From contig NC_053143.1 of assembly GCF_016808335.1 (NCBI RefSeq), forward strand, positions 54,095,441 to 54,159,440: a stretch of 64,000 nucleotides of DNA, written 5' to 3'. Each line of letters begins with the position of its first letter. Position 1 is the stretch's first letter. Under the pieces are notes generated by a model, which did not search any database, had not been told where the DNA came from, and was given only the letters and a program-made list of their open reading frames with translations. Shown piece after piece: positions 10,004 through 20,465 of this stretch. The position numbers and the translations under genes are program-made. This DNA comes from Panicum virgatum (lineage: Eukaryota > Streptophyta > Magnoliopsida > Poales > Poaceae).

Positions 10004-11410
10004 ATGGTGGCAGCGGCGGTGCTCCGCCGGTTGGCCGGCAGCGTGCTCCGGCGACCTTCCTCGTCGTTCCCGCACGAGCTCCTCGGGAAGCAGCAGTGGA
10101 ACGACGAGCTCCTCGGGAAGCAGCAGCCCCAGTTGATGCGCCGGTCGCCGCCGGTGGAGAACATTACCCCGCGCCGGCTCTACAGCTCCGACGGCGTCGT
10201 CATCACTCATCAAGGCCGAGCTGAACAAGGTACATACGTAGCCGATGGATTGCTTCCTCTTCGATGCTTTGTTGTGTCGCGCTCGTTCATGCGCCCGGCC
10301 TCTTCTACTGATGCTTGATCTTAGAATGCTTGCTTGAATTTCCCAACAGAGAACCGTTTAGCCATCTACCACAAAAAATAAACGATGTACTTGAAACATA
10401 TATACTACTCCCCACGTTTCGAATTATAAGTTGTTCCGATTTTTCTAGATTAATAGTTTTTACAATACATATACTAGATAAATAATACTACGTCTGGATA
10501 CATAATTAAAATTATATATATGAAAAAAATCAAAATAACCTATAATTTAGAACGAAGAGATCGATAATCCGGAATGGAGGGAGCACCCATTTACATGGTG
10601 TTTTCCTCATTTTATGAAACTACGTATATGATGATTAGTAGACCCTTAATTAATAGCTAGATTGCAAACTTAGTGTTTCTCCCCTGACAGTTGTATGCAT
10701 ACCCATCTCAATTAATGGAGATTGTTTTAGTTGTTTGTTAAGTCAAACTTATCTGTCTGTGACCGATTTTATAGAAAATTGTGCAACACCTACACGAATT
10801 AAATCATTTTTGTTAATTAAATCCACTACTGAATGTGTATTATTAGTGGGTTTAGTTGGTATTACAAATGTTAATATATTTGGTAAAAATTAAAGAAGTT
10901 TGGCTCAAATAGAACTAAAATGACCTGTATTTTGGAATAAAGAGTAGCAGCGCTACTAAATTTGAAAAGACATAAACACATGCGTTTGGGTAAGCCTTAA
11001 TATGTACCTACATACATGCACAACAATCTGCACTAACGGTTGTACATCAGAATTCTAATAAAACCAAACTCCACATGTGTTGCAGATCATACGGCCGGCA
11101 GCAACCGTACTAGAACGGATCTCCAAGAACTTCGACAAATTAGACCAAATCTATGATAAACAGCTTATTAGTTTAAAGCGACTCGAAGATGTGATGCGAG
11201 AGAATATCAAGCGTGACAGGTAACTTATCAACACACACATCCTAATAATTCCCTTTTTAGTGCATCATACTGATTACGCATGTTTGATTTGTTTGCAGGC
11301 GTAGAAAAGTGTTAGTGTGTGGTATTGTCTTCATCGGCATTGCCGTTTTCGTGAAAAAACAATTCTTTGGTGCGAGTCAAGAGGACAAGGCGATAAGCAA
11401 GAGCACTTAG
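10004..11410 (+). CDS. Small mitochondrial-type membrane protein, paralogue 2 (3 exons)
   Basis: Exon 1 10004-10229, exon 2 11102-11219 and exon 3 11299-11410 give 151 residues in frame. I chose the third in-frame ATG because MVAAAVLRRLAGSVLRR aligns with the start of paralogue 1; ATGs at 9938, 9950 and 9959 would lengthen the presequence. Exon 1 encodes an Arg/Ala/Leu-rich presequence containing ELLGKQQ twice from a 30-bp tandem duplication (about 10077-10126). Exon 2 encodes a charged helix (ERISKNFDKLDQIYDKQ) like that of paralogue 1. Exon 3 encodes one membrane segment (VLVCGIVFIGIAVFV) and a charged tail. The intron 1 junction is uncertain: the strongest acceptor (TGTTGCAG, exon from 11086) is out of phase with donor AAG|GTACAT, while pairing it with a weak donor at 10237 restores the frame (159 residues). 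The exon 2/3 junction is clear. Function unknown. Confidence 0.65.
10408..10583. mobile_element. Stowaway-like MITE in intron 1
   Basis: Starts CTCCCCACGTTTCGAATTAT after a TA and ends GGAATGGAGGGAG, the hallmark inverted ends of grass Stowaway (Tc1/mariner-type) MITEs. A short extra segment (about 10560-10570) interrupts the right arm. It lies in the long first intron of the second mitochondrial-type gene. Confidence 0.7.
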
Positions 11411-11910
11411 ACCCTTAAGAGGGCATGCCTATATGTAGAGACCTTAATTATTGTAACAAAAGCTTATGCTTGCGTTTGATTATACATGCATGTGATATTT
11501 GCCCGGGTTTATATAGCTGTCTATAGATGCGCTATATACGGTTGTAGCTGCTAGGAAGGCAGTCGCTATGGTATTTAGCCCGTTAAAACTGGATATAGCC
11601 TGCTAACTGCCAGCTACAGCTCGCTAAATGCCGTAACGGTAGCCCTACCGCTAAACACCTTAGCTGGTTATTTAAAACCTTGCATTTAATGAAAGAATAA
11701 AGGGTGAAATAGACCATTAACATTTAATGAGGCAACTAATGTGGTTTAGAATCAACAATGTCGTGATTAAAACATAAGATTTTTTTTCCTGAATTTAGAG
11801 AAAAATTCATTAACATCTGCAAACACAAAAAAGAACATGCAATGTCAAAACATATTTCATGATGGATTTAACAATGAAGCTAGTCTGGTGCTACTAATTT
11901 ATTTTTTCTA
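11411..11910. other. 3' flank of the second mitochondrial-type gene
   Basis: The first part is the probable 3' UTR. About 11520-11670 has repeated TAGC...GCTA-type words reminiscent of a decayed MITE, without clear ends. Nothing else is recognised. Confidence 0.35.
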
Positions 11911-11964
11911 CAAATTTGGTGTCTAGTTTCTTTTTTTAAAAAAAAACTAGACGCCATATTTGGC
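11911..11964. repeat. Foldback sequence with 26-27 bp arms
   Basis: CAAATTTGGTGTCTAG followed by a T-run faces an A-run followed by CTAGACGCCATATTTGG, so the strand can fold into one long imperfect hairpin. It could be the fused ends of a MITE. No target duplication is seen. Confidence 0.6.
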
Positions 11965-12016
11965 TGCAAGATGTAAGTTCTGTAGCCTTGTATTTTTGTT
12001 ATTCTCTTTTACATTG

Positions 12017-12238
12017 TTATAAACATCGGCTGATCAAACTATGCTTAAAACAAAGGCGTTCTAACCATTCTCGAGGCGAACCAAGCGGTCGATTTCTCAT
12101 TTGTTCGTGGCTCTTTAGATGCAGGCACTGTGCCAAAGTATTGTTCAGTTCCCGCAACGCATCCTCTGCATAAGTATCAAGTTCAAGGAACATTGGCGCT
12201 TTCAGGGATCCTAGCAGATTCAGGTCGTCAGACATCAT
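12017..12238 (-). pseudogene. Unidentified exon-like fragment
   Basis: A minus-strand frame (MSDDLNLLGSLKAPMFLELD... to RPLGSPREWLERLCF) has protein-like composition, in contrast to the GC-driven frames nearby. Its upstream edge meets the hairpin-repeat cluster. A near-direct repeat, TTCAGGAACATTGGCG / TTCAAGGAACATTGGCG, sits at about 12181-12265. I do not recognise the protein; it may be an exon fragment or chance. Confidence 0.3.
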
Positions 12239-12728
12239 GGATCGCTTTCAGGAACATTGGCGTTTCTCCTCTGCCTCGAGCACAGGGGCAGCAGAAATGT
12301 ACAGACGTTCGTCTTCCACCTATCGCAACCGTGCCCATTGGCTGGCTGGAGCGGGACAGCGCCGTGGATCGCTGCCGTGGCCGCTGTTTCCAGTCTCGCC
12401 GGCACGTACGCTGGAGTACCTCGAGCCGAGCAGTGTCCGCCACCGCGAACGAGCGCCCACGGGACCGGCTCCACTGCCGCTGACGTCGACGCGCGGCGCC
12501 AAGAGCAAGCAGTTCCTTGCCCACCGCCGACGCCGGCGCGCAGCAGCGACGCCGGGCCGTCGGAGCCTGCCTCGTCAGCAGGCACGCCGCGTCGTTGCCC
12601 TGGGTTCCGCGTTTGCCTCATGCTGCCGGTGTAATAGGGATCGATGGACGGCGGCGGTGAGCGGGGACATGGCGGCGCTCCGACTAAACGACGCACGGAG
12701 GACGGGAGGAGAGGACGCACAAGTACTA

Positions 12729-12761
12729 GGGGTGGACGGTATTTCATTTACCGTCCACCCC
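12729..12761. repeat. 33-bp hairpin, copy H1
   Basis: Perfect arms GGGGTGGACGGTA / TACCGTCCACCCC around the loop TTTCATT, followed by TTGGTCC. Confidence 0.95.
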
Positions 12762-13383
12762 TTGGTCCTTTCAGCCGTCGGATCGGGCGCCTGCGGCCCA
12801 GATTTAAAGGAATGCACTTTGACTTGGTCGTTCTCCTGCCTGGCTCCCTGGACGGCATGCACCGCGTGAATCATGGAGCGAGCATGGCGCGGCGACGGAG
12901 CAAGCGGCGGAGACGGCGCTGCTGGATGGATGTCGCCGCGCCGGCACTCTCTCTTCCGGATTCTGGGCTCCGGCGGCGGACGTATCGAGTGAACCGCCCG
13001 TGCACGGTGTAGCGGGAGGATCGCGGACCTCAACGCCGGCGCTGGTCGCGAGGACTAGCGGCAATCTCGCCGCTGCGTCATCATCAAAGATCAGATAGCT
13101 TTCTCTTGCAGATTGCAGCCAGAGGCTACCCAGCGCATTCTATATAACAGGGGCTCCGAAGCGCGCGGAATGGCATCTGCGAGCCGGCGCCTCGAGCACG
13201 GCCTCGTCCGCCGAGAGGGCGTCGGCGATGCTAGCTCGTCGGCGATCGACGACGAAGGCATCAGGCCGTCAGCGCGAGGGAGTCCACATCGTGCGTTGCA
13301 GGAGGCGCGCGTGAGCGAGCGGGCCAGCTGGCTTGCCGGCAGGGAAGGCGTAGTGGCGGCGCACCTGGACTGGACCTGGGACG

Positions 13384-13416
13384 GGGGTGGACGGTATTTC
13401 ATTTACCGTCCACCCC
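13384..13416. repeat. 33-bp hairpin, copy H2
   Basis: Identical to H1 over all 33 bp; followed by TTGGGGCC. Confidence 0.95.
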
Positions 13417-14378
13417 TTGGGGCCTTGACGGCCGTCAGATCGCGCACGTATGGTCCAGATTTTAAAGGATTTCGCTTTGACTTGGTCGTTTTCCTGCCTG
13501 GCTGCCTGGACGGCATGGATCGCGTCCATGGAGCGAGCATGGCGCGGCGACGGCGCTGCTGGATGTCGCCGCACCGGTGGTCTCTCTGCCGGCTTCTGGG
13601 ATCCGGCAGCGACCGTACCATTCTCCGCCGCGAGGAAGTCGAACAGCATGTTGGCCTGCTCGTCGATTGACTTCCGGCAACAAGGCTGCAGCAGCGTCCG
13701 AGGCGAGCCGAGGCTCGCGGCCTGGTGAAGTGCTTACAGTGATCGGAGCAGGGTGCGGCGAGATTGATGAACCGGATGTCTGGTCGCCATTGATTCGCCG
13801 AGGTGGCTCATCTCTGTCAATTCCCCCTGACGAGCATTCGCGAGTGCCGCACTGGAGAAGCAAGCACGTACTCTGCTGCGCTGCCTTCTCCTTCTTCAGA
13901 GGATTTTATCACTGATGTCGTATTGATTCGTCTAACCTCTGCCTCGAGCACAGGGGCAGTAGAAATGTACAGACGTTCGTCTTCCACCTGTCGCAACCGT
14001 GCCCATTGGCTGGAGCTCGGCAGCGCCGTAGATCCCCGTGACCTCGACGCCGGAGGCGGCGGTGGCGGCACTGGTCTAGGACTAGAGGCAATATCGCCGC
14101 TGCATCATCCAAGATGAGCTAGCTTTCTGTTGCAGGTTGCAGCCAGCGGCTACCCAAGCGCATTCTAGCAGGGGCTCTGGAATGGCATCCGCGAGCCGGC
14201 GCCTCGAGCGTCGGCGATGCTCGTCGAAGCCTCACCGGCGATCGGTGACGAAGGCGACAGCCAGCGTGGTCGTTGTTCTACGGCGCGCAGGAGTCCATGT
14301 CGTGCGTGGAGGCAAGAGGCACGGGTGAGCGAGCGGGCCGGCTGGCAGGGAAGGAGAAGCGGCAGCGAACCTGGGACG

Positions 14379-14411
14379 GGGGTGGACGGTATTTCATTTA
14401 CCGTCCACCCC
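14379..14411. repeat. 33-bp hairpin, copy H3
   Basis: Identical to H1 over all 33 bp; followed by TTGGGTCC. Confidence 0.95.
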
Positions 14412-14924
14412 TTGGGTCCTTGATGGCCGTCAGATCGCGCACGTATGGTTCAGATTTTAAATGATTTCGCTTTGACTTGTCGTTTTCCTGCCTGGCCGCC
14501 TGGACGGCATGGATCGCGTCTATGGAGCGAGCATGGCGCGGCGGCGGCGACGGCGCTGCTGGATGTCGCCGTGCCGGCGGTCTCTCTGCCGGATTCTGGG
14601 ATCCGGCGGCGACCGTATCATTCTCCGCCACGAGGAAGTCGAGCAGCTTGTTGGTCTGCTCGTCGATCGACTTCCGGCAACAAGGCTGCAGCAGCGTCCG
14701 AGGCGAGCCGAGGCTCGCGGCCTGGTGAAGTGCTTACAGTGATCGGAGCAGGGTGCGGCGAGATTGATGAACCGGATGTCTGGTCGCCATTGATTCGCCG
14801 AGGTGGCTCATCTCTGTCAATTCCTACTGACGAGCATTCGCGAGTGCCACTCTGGAGAAGCAAGCACGTACTCTGCACTGCGTTCTCCTGGTCTTCAGTT
14901 GCTGCCTTCTTCAGAGGATTTTTT

Positions 14925-15275
14925 TTTGAGGGTCACCGGGGGGGGGGGGGGGGGGGCGGGGTTGAGCATCCCCCACGTGAATTTTCATTAATGGCCTTTT
15001 GGCAAGCCAAACAACTATTACAGATTGGTTACAGCAATATTAGGGAAAAAAACTAGGGGAGTATGTTTGTAGTTCGGTGTTTACATATTGGAAAACACAG
15101 CGCACCAGGCATCACACACAGTATAATCTTCTCTTCTCCATCTCCAGCTCCACTCACGGGCCTCATTCCGGCAGGCATCCCAGAGTCTGTTGTGGGAGGG
15201 GGGAAGGCTCCTGAAGATCACATCATTCCTATGCTTCCATAGGTTCCAGCAGATTAGGAGAACAAAGCTGTCAAA
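14925..15275 (-). mobile_element. LINE (L1-type) 3' fragment
   Basis: On the minus strand a frame reads FVLLICWNLWKHRNDVIFRS and then a Trp/Arg-rich stretch, the C-terminal region found downstream of reverse transcriptase in plant L1-type LINEs. The left edge is a T-run (an A-tail in element sense) directly inside the cluster I sequence TTCTTCAGAGGATTTT. The element is heavily 5'-truncated at about 15275, where cluster sequence resumes at a different block. No clean target duplication was found. Confidence 0.65.
14938..14956 (+). repeat. Run of 19 G
   Basis: Nineteen consecutive G, then CGGGG, next to the LINE tail. It can form a G-quadruplex, and its exact length is a likely sequencing or assembly error point. 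Confidence 0.9.
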
Positions 15276-15960
15276 GGCTCCGGCGTCCGCCGTATCATTC
15301 TCGTCCTGTTGATGTCGCCGAGGAAGTCGAACAGAGCCGGGTGCTCGGAGCCCGGCGCGTGGCCGCATGCGGCATGCCTCGACGCCGGCGGCGGCGGCAC
15401 TGGTCGCGAGAAATAGAGGCAATCTCTCCGCTGCGTCATCCAAAATCAGCTAGCTTTCTCTTGCAGGTAGCAGCCAGCGGCTACCCAGGGCATTCTAGCA
15501 GGGGCTCCGCAGCGCGCGGAATGGCATCCGCGAGCCGGCGCCTCGAGCACGGCCTTGTCCGCCGAGGGCGTCGGCGATGCTCGTCGAAGCCTCACCGGCG
15601 GCCTCAAGCCGGCGATCGGTGACGATGGCGTCAGCTAGCGTGTTCGGTGTTCTACGGCGGCGCGCGGGAGGCGGGTGAGCGAGCGGGCCGGCCGGCAGAG
15701 AAGGAGAAAGCTAGCTGTTCTGCATGAGCATCGCGGCCGGCGGATGAACGTGTTCGGCCTCAAGCCTCGCGGACGGCGGACTCGTCCAAAGCTCCAAGTA
15801 GCATGAGCATCGCGGCCGGCGGCGTTGGCGAGTAGGACTCGTGCCAGAGCCCAGACCGCCCATCTGCAATTATGCATCCAATTCCATCGCAGGTCTGTTC
15901 CATCGTGATCGTCACTTGCATTTGCAATTGGCTGCAGAGGCACTCGCTAAGGCGGAAGGC

Positions 15961-17045
15961 CAGGCCAAGAGTAAGATTTAATTCCGTGTTATTTTCTTCT
16001 TTCCTCGTTTGATTATGTTGATGTCTTGACGATAATAATACGTCTATTAATTTTATTTTTTCCACTGCAAATGCAAGTCATGTCGTGAGCAAAACAACAT
16101 ATAGAAAAATATGATAGCTATTAAAGTCCTACTTGTGTTCTACAATGACACAAGGAAGGCTCAACGATTTGGCTATGATAGCACTTGAGAGTGACAGCTA
16201 GAGAAGATTAATTATGAGCGCATCATTAAAGAATTTATTTCAAAAAATACCCAAAGAATAAAGTTCTTCAAGTGAAAAATAGATACAATAATTCTTGAAA
16301 TATCTCATTTATATGTAACTTATTACTATTGTTTGATACTTTGATTTTACTAAACCATTAGAGCCTCATCTTAGCATTTCGCACTGGGCCTCCGATTTAG
16401 TCGGGACGCCCCTGCGTCTAACTCTTCCGTGCCTCCGCTTCCCTCACCGTGGGCGCCCGTGCGACAACTACGCGCTGGCAGCGTGCCTACAGGCCCCTGC
16501 CTGGGGAAGGGGCGGGCGGGGGGTGTTCGGCCTCTGCTGGATGGCTCGCTGGTGGAGGCTCAGCCGTCCATGGTGGACCGCTGGCTGCTGTTTTTGGCCG
16601 GTTAGCATAGGCGTGCGGAGGTGACTTGAGGGGCGTAGGGAGAAATCCCAGTCTGGTCTCAGATTGGTCGGCAATGGTGACGCTTCTTGTGTCATTTTTC
16701 TTTCTGGAGACTTTGGTGTTGCGCTATTTGCAGGTTCATTTTGTCATCGGGCGATACGGGAAACCGTTTTAGAAAATTTATTTGGCATTACGATGGGTTG
16801 ACATTGGTGACACCTAGTGGTACCACTCACTTCCTGGAAGCAATGTCGATATTTCCTGACACCCATGCACTAGGTGGAGGTTTACGTGAAAAGATCTGGA
16901 AATCAACAACGATCTAGAAAAATCGAGTTTTTAAACCTTTACAAGGTTGAAGAGAAAATGAAGAAGAAGATTGAAGCTTAGTCTTCTAGCTTTTTTTTGT
17001 TTTATAACTTTCTTTTTTGTTTTTGTGAAATTCTTCATTTGAGGT
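15961..17045. other. Intergenic, no recognised gene
   Basis: About 15960-16380 is AT-rich without recognisable features. About 16380-16920 is a mixed-composition stretch with an acceptor-like TTTGCAG (16731) and a short open frame to 16917 that I do not recognise. Confidence 0.35.
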
Positions 17046-17412
17046 TCAAACTGCCGTCGCTGCAGGAGCCACCGTAATACCTGCCGACGCCGGGCCGTAG
17101 GGGTCGTAGTACCTGGCCAGCTCCTTGACGGTGACGTGGATGTTGAGGCATCCGTCGAGGTTTCGCGCGGCCTTCCCGCTGAGGCCGGACTCGTCGAGGA
17201 CGTTGCGGAGCGGTGTGGGAGGCGTAGACGGCGTCCTCGAGGCGGGAGGCGGGCGGGAGCAGGATGAGGATCTTCTCATCCCGGGTGGAGTTCTCACCGC
17301 CGTCGAGGTCGATGCGGGTGGAGCAGCGGACGCCGGAGTCGTGGCGCCAGTTGACGTTCTTGAGATCCCGGGCCGAGCCCATGGTCACCTCCACCTCGTA
17401 GCGAGACCCCAT
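17046..17412 (-). pseudogene. C2-domain protein (SRC2-like), truncated and frameshifted
   Basis: From the ATG at 17412 the minus strand reads MGSRYEVEVTMGSARDLKNV, the start of plant SRC2-like C2 proteins, followed by CSTRIDLDGGENSTRDEKIL and LPPASRLEDAVYA. C2 domains bind phospholipids, usually in a calcium-dependent way, and SRC2-like proteins act at membranes in stress responses. The homologous sequence then continues in another frame (LRNVLDESGLSGKAARNLDG, then VTVKELARYYDPYGP), the usual linker leading to the Tyr/Pro-rich tail. So at least one frameshift is present, and a block around the middle of the C2 domain and the end of the tail are missing. I judge it a gene fragment, not a working gene. 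Confidence 0.7.
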
Positions 17413-17612
17413 CTCCGGCCTGTCCGAGCTCGATGGGGAGATATGGAGGAAGGGGAAGGAGGCGCTGGGAGGTAGAGGAGGAAGAGGGAGCTGTTGCTCC
17501 CCCCGCCGCTTCTGCTCGCAGGAGTCTGGGCGGAGGGGCCGAGGCGGAGAGGAGTGGAGGCTGGGAAAGATAAAGGGGAAAGGAAGGGGATGACGTGTGG
17601 GATCCACACGTC

Positions 17613-17698
17613 AGTGTGTGGGGAAGGAGATATTGTGATTTGGAGAGTGAGAAATAGTGTGTGGGGAAGGAGATATTGTGATTTGGAGAGTGAGAAAT
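17613..17698. repeat. 43-bp tandem duplication
   Basis: Two exact 43-bp copies beginning AGTGTGTGGGGAAGGAG lie head to tail upstream of the C2 pseudogene. It looks recent. Confidence 0.9.
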
Positions 17699-17788
17699 AG
17701 AGAGTTTGTTGGAGTAACCAATTTATTATGGAGAGAAATTTTTCTAGAGAGTACAATTGAGAGTCAAATAGATAGCTAAAAATATCTA

Positions 17789-17940
17789 CTACCTCCGTTT
17801 CAAATTGTAGTTCGTTTAATTTTTTTGACTCTAAGTTTGACCACTCGTTTTATTCAAAAAAAATTGTGCAAATATTGCCAAATTTAAATCATTCTTGAAG
17901 ATCTTGTATTGATAAAGCAATTGATTTCGGCCAAAAATCT
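17789..17940. mobile_element. Partial Stowaway MITE
   Basis: Begins CTACCTCCGTTTCAAATTGTAG and continues TTTGACCACTCGT...TTATTCAAA, the same family as the complete copy at 63459-63695. The right terminal repeat is missing. Confidence 0.6.
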
Positions 17941-18520
17941 CTCGTTTCCACGCGCATATTGTTTCCTAGCATATTGTTTCCTACGCTCCTCACTTTGCTT
18001 ATGCATGCTTGCATGTGCATTGCGTGTGCATGTGTACATGCAGCATGCAACACATGTCTAGTCGTTGTTAATTTTTTTCTTTTCTTATTTTTTAGTTTTT
18101 ATTCATTTCCCTTCATATTTTCTTTATTCCTTTACCTATTTCATTTTTCTCCTTTTCTCCTAATACTATTTACATGATATTTTATTATTTCTATCTCCTT
18201 TTATAGTTTTTCCTTTTATTTTTATTCTTTTTTAACTGGTTTCTATTTCTTCCATAATTTGTATCACTCATCTTATATCCTACAATTAGATCCCAACAAC
18301 TTGAGGAATTATTCAACTATTTTTTTCCTATTACTTCTCACGCACTCTGCTAGTAGTCTGTAAGTCTGCTGCTACTCGATGTGCTGCGGTCAGGCTGGAG
18401 CTGACCCACCATGTGAGAGGCCATATGCATGTGCAGCTACGCACAAATTTCCGGTATGTCTTCATGTGCTAATGTTCCATCATTTTCTTTTCTGCGCCTT
18501 GCTCTGTCTCCGTGTCTTAA
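17941..18520. other. Pyrimidine-rich intergenic stretch
   Basis: A long T/C-rich tract (about 18060-18340) without recognisable genes, running up to the CACTA terminus. Confidence 0.4.
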
Positions 18521-18835
18521 CACTACTACAGAATAAATCTTTGTTTCAGGCCATTTGTCCCGGCAGTCTTTGGGCCCGAGACAATAGGTGGCTTTTGTCC
18601 CGGGTTCAACGGCTAGCCGGACCAGCGGGGGGAGGGAGGACAGGGGCCTTTTGTCCCGGTTGGAGGCACCAACCGGGACAAAAAGGTGGTCTTTTATCCC
18701 GGTGGGTGGCTCCAACCGGGATCAAAGGCCCGCGCAGCCTTTTGTCCCGATTGGAGCCACCAACCGGGACAAAAGGCCCCCCCTTTTGTCCTGGTTGGTG
18801 TTTCCAACCGGGACAAAAGGCCTTGGCCCTCTTAT
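18521..18835 (+). repeat. CACTA 5' terminal and subterminal repeats
   Basis: After the CACTACTACA end come five or more head-to-head pairs of TTTGTCCCGG and CCGGGACAAAA, the probable binding sites for the element's DNA-binding protein. Confidence 0.85.
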
Positions 18836-19934
18836 CCCCTTCCCTCTCCCCCCGCCCGAGTCATTCAGCTCATTTGTTTCTTGCTGTTCTTGGCTCGGGA
18901 GAGAGGAGTTCTTGCTCATTTCTTCACCACATTTGTGAAGATCTTTGATTCCCCGTCCATCCATCGGCGCTAAAGGTTTTGGGGCTTATTTTTCTCTTCT
19001 TCCTTGGCTTGTATAGCTCATTTCATACTTTAGAAATAGAGAAAATGTGTAGCTAGCTCATTTCTTGGATATTTAGCTAGATTGCATATGTAGGTGTGAT
19101 TTTCTTTTAGATTTAGATGAGTATGTGGATAGTAGAAATTTTTAGAATGAGTGTAGACACTTCTTGTGATGTACTTGTATATATGACCATATTGTGGATA
19201 GTTGATTTTTGTATTCATGAATAAATTAATGAAATGAGTATACTAGAATTTTTTGTATTATGAATGGATTATTTTGACACTCTAGTGATGTATTTATTTA
19301 GGCTCACATTGAAACCATCTAGAAGCTAAAAAAATCTTTATTTCAAAACAAGTATACGTCGTTAATCTCCATCCAACGGTGATGGCACTACCTTTCGGGG
19401 ATACACGATGCGCTATAAGGACATCGCGAATCGGTTGGTCGCATCACCTGCACTTCCGATTAATATGAAGATAGCATTTGACGCAATCAGCATGGCCATT
19501 GTTGTACTGAGAGCATATCAACGAGCACGCTACCTGTGCCAAGTGCTGTGCCTATTAATCGTAAATGTTGGTGCTACGACTGGCCGATTGGTGATATCCT
19601 TGTACCGCACCGTGTCCCCCCGAAAGGCAGTGTCATCACCGCAGGGTTGAGGTTACTGACATATACATTTTCAGAAATAAAAGTTTATTTTTCTTCTAGA
19701 GGGTTTCTGGATATTGAAAAGAGTGTACTCCTGGAACTGAAGGGTGTCAAAGTAATTAGAAGTTATAGAGATTTCTTGAGGATTAATGATACATTTTGTC
19801 TTTTTTATATGATTTTATTGTTATTTGCAAGAGTTATTAATCTTATCATTGTAATTGTAATAGTAAATAATTTTTGCATTGTAATGGTAAGAATTTATAA
19901 TTTTGTGGAAAATAAAGGTATTTTTCAGTAAAAT

Positions 19935-20243
19935 ATGGCTTCAGCAGCTGGAGGGAGTGGCACCGGTGGGGGTCATCGTTGTCCTTCTGGAGAGAAGGGC
20001 ACAACTCGAGTAGGTCGTCGGTCCAAAAAACCTAGTGCTTTTCGTAGGGCAGTGCTCCGTTATTTGGAAAAAGAATATAGAGAATGCATGGCAAGGGGCG
20101 AGGAACCTCCATTTGATCTTGAGGATTTATTGCAGCGTTACGGTTTGTCACCACCAAACTCGGAGGTTTCAGCTCCGCCATCTTCTTCTGCGCCAGCAAG
20201 AAATCCGTTAGAGCATTCTGCGTTCCAACGCAAGGATGGTTGA
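19935..20243 (+). CDS. Small CACTA-associated open frame
   Basis: 102 residues from MASAAGGSGTGGGH with a basic N-terminal part and a helical middle (FRRAVLRYLEKEYRECMARG). It sits between the 5' subterminal repeats and the TNP2-type gene and is in the same direction, so it is probably an element-encoded accessory frame or 5' exon. I do not recognise a domain. Confidence 0.45.
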   Translation: MASAAGGSGTGGGHRCPSGEKGTTRVGRRSKKPSAFRRAVLRYLEKEYRECMARGEEPPFDLEDLLQRYGLSPPNSEVSAPPSSSAPARNPLEHSAFQRKDG

Positions 20244-20465
20244 AAACCTATGTTTTGTTGTCCGAATTTTTAAGTTTTATGTATAGTACTCCTTTGTTAA
20301 GTTTTGTAATGGATTAAGTACTTCTTTTAATTAATCAAGATGTATGATGGATATTGCATATCTTTTAATTATTCATGTTATGTTACATTTAGTTTAATTT
20401 AGGTTTGATATATTTTATTTATTCGATATGTGTAAAGAATTCAAATCGATTTATTTAAAATGCAG

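Larger units (their letters stand above)
12240..15960. repeat. GC-rich hairpin-repeat cluster I
   Basis: A mosaic of recurring blocks, each also found in clusters II and III. They include: the block beginning AAATGTACAGACGTTCGTC (12295, 13963); the 33-bp hairpin (12729, 13384, 14379); a GACTTGGTCGTT block after each hairpin; a block with ACTTCCGGCAACAAGGCTGC (13671, 14671); and a block TAGCTTTCTCTTGCAG followed by GCGAGCCGGCGCCTCGAGC (13173, 14193, 15530). Long open frames occur on both strands but change frame between copies, as expected from high GC, so I annotate no genes. The cluster is interrupted by a LINE fragment. A partial 81-bp direct repeat (CATGAGCATCGCGGCCGG) is at 15724 and about 15804. 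Confidence 0.8.

Noticed and set aside
12729..12761. Hairpin as a Helitron 3' end
   Set aside because: Helitron ends have the hairpin about 10 bp before CTRR; the conserved downstream sequence here is TTGGTCC or TTGGGTCC and no CTRR follows at that distance.
12729..14411. Regularly repeated short palindromes as a CRISPR array
   Set aside because: Spacing is 655-995 bp with related, not unique, intervening sequence, and the genome is a plant nuclear one.
12237..15622. Long open frames on both strands in clusters I-III, some with basic N-termini (MASASRRLEH...)
   Set aside because: They follow from high GC, change frame between near-identical copies, lack domains and often run through the hairpin; repeat DNA is the simpler reading.
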